A DNA stretch of 64,000 nucleotides from Anaerolineae bacterium (GTDB lineage: Bacteria > Chloroflexota > Anaerolineae > Anaerolineales > Anaerolineaceae). The number at the start of each line of letters is the position of its first letter. Position 1 is the stretch's first letter. Positions 63,529 to 64,000 of the stretch are shown here, in pieces. Location: NCBI GenBank assembly GCA_013314735.1, contig JABUFD010000003.1, positions 62,001-126,000 on the forward strand, written 5' to 3'. Made by a program: the position numbers and the translations under genes. The notes under the pieces are model-generated. The model was given only the letters and a program-made list of their open reading frames with translations. It was not told where the DNA came from and ran no database searches.

Positions 63529-64000
63529 ATGAGCACCACACCAACCGCACCGGTTCGCAAATTATCCCCATGGTACAAATTGGTCTACGGCTCCGGCGAC
63601 ATCGGCCGTGCCAGCTTCAATACCCTGCGGATGATCTTTTACGCCATCTTCCTCACCGACGTGGTCGGACTCGACCCGCGCCTCGCCTCTTTCGCCTCCC
63701 TGGTATCCATCATCTGGGATGCGATCAACGACCCGATTGTCGGCGCACTCAGCGATAATGTGCGCACCAAGTGGGGAAGGCGGCGTCCCTTCCTGCTGAT
63801 CTTCGCGGTTCCCTTTGCCCTCGCATTCCTGATGCTGTGGTGGGCACCGCCCTGGCAAAGCCAGGTATTGCTGATGCTGACCGTCACCCTGGCCTACATG
63901 ATCAGCGACACCGTGCAAACGTTGATCTCGGTGCCATACCTTTCCCTCACCCCGGAAATTGCCGATGATTACGATGAGCGCACCTCACTCACCACCTTCC
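63529..64000 (+). CDS. GPH-family sugar:cation symporter, 5' part (cut by the window end)
   Basis: 157 codons are visible without a stop. After the polar start MSTTPTAPVRKLSPWYKLVYG come SGDIGRASFNTLRMIFYAIFLTDVVGL (helix 1), the loop ALSDNVRTKWGRRRPFLL typical of MelB/XylP-like symporters (D-x3-R-x3-GRRRP), further helices and SVPYLSLTPEIADDYDERTSL, the other family hallmark. It should import a sugar or glycoside with H+ or Na+ and belongs with the glycosidases of this region. It follows the GNAT-like gene by 1 bp (TGAAATG arrangement). Confidence 0.9.
   Translation, partial: MSTTPTAPVRKLSPWYKLVYGSGDIGRASFNTLRMIFYAIFLTDVVGLDPRLASFASLVSIIWDAINDPIVGALSDNVRTKWGRRRPFLLIFAVPFALAFLMLWWAPPWQSQVLLMLTVTLAYMISDTVQTLISVPYLSLTPEIADDYDERTSLTTF

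Overview
The window is about 64 kb of moderately GC-rich bacterial chromosome with densely packed genes. Carbohydrate-active enzymes (GH3, GH78, an apiosidase-like DUF4038 enzyme, a sulfatase, a GPH sugar symporter, galactokinase), an acyltransferase/CDP-alcohol phosphotransferase pair, many small zinc-ribbon membrane proteins and no lipopolysaccharide genes would fit a heterotrophic Chloroflexota such as Anaerolineae. That placement is an inference from gene content and was not tested. No rRNA, CRISPR array or phage structural gene is visible. Two tRNA genes are present, Gly-TCC and Lys-TTT.

Layout. 0-10.4 kb: histidine phosphatase, GH3 beta-glucosidase, a DbpA-like DEAD-box RNA helicase behind a long structured leader, an AlkD-type DNA glycosylase, a family 2 glycosyltransferase, galK and an HD-GYP protein. 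10.5-23.6 kb: two converging operons. The rightward one encodes a triple zinc-ribbon membrane protein and two membrane proteins with SPFH-like regions, one of which also has a WD40 propeller. The leftward one encodes an ABC exporter, a secreted zinc-ribbon protein, a radical SAM activase-like enzyme, a coiled-coil protein and a double AAA+ ATPase. 23.8-38 kb: tRNA-Gly, sulfatase, KimA-like permease, a five-repeat lipoprotein, a TetR regulator upstream of an alpha-L-rhamnosidase, a phosphotransferase and a P-type ATPase. 38-49.7 kb: tRNA-Lys, uvrB, two sugar-related TIM-barrel enzymes with a CRP/FNR-type palindrome, a phospholipid operon, a YyaL-like protein and an orphan DNA methyltransferase. 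49.7-56.4 kb: HD protein, nucleoside hydrolase, acetyltransferases, and an AT-rich NERD-nuclease/UvrD-helicase gene inserted in an acetyltransferase gene between 189-bp identical direct repeats. 56.4-64 kb: coaX-coaBC, a DmpA-type peptidase, a pair of hairpin repeats, photolyase with a TspO-like protein, a GNAT-like protein and a GPH symporter cut by the window edge.

The strongest candidates for something undescribed are (1) the 2,403-bp repeat-flanked helicase insertion at 53.27-55.86 kb, which looks like a single-crossover integration that gave the interrupted gene a new 5' end; (2) the SPFH/WD40/AAA+/radical SAM gene set at 10.5-20.9 kb; (3) the helicase leader at 3.86-4.06 kb, whose anti-Shine-Dalgarno segment can pair with either of two copies of the same sequence; and (4) the hairpin repeats near 59.7-60.0 kb, whose stems differ by compensatory changes. 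Start sites were chosen from Shine-Dalgarno sequences, promoters and overlaps. Predicted promoters rest on -10/-35 resemblance only.
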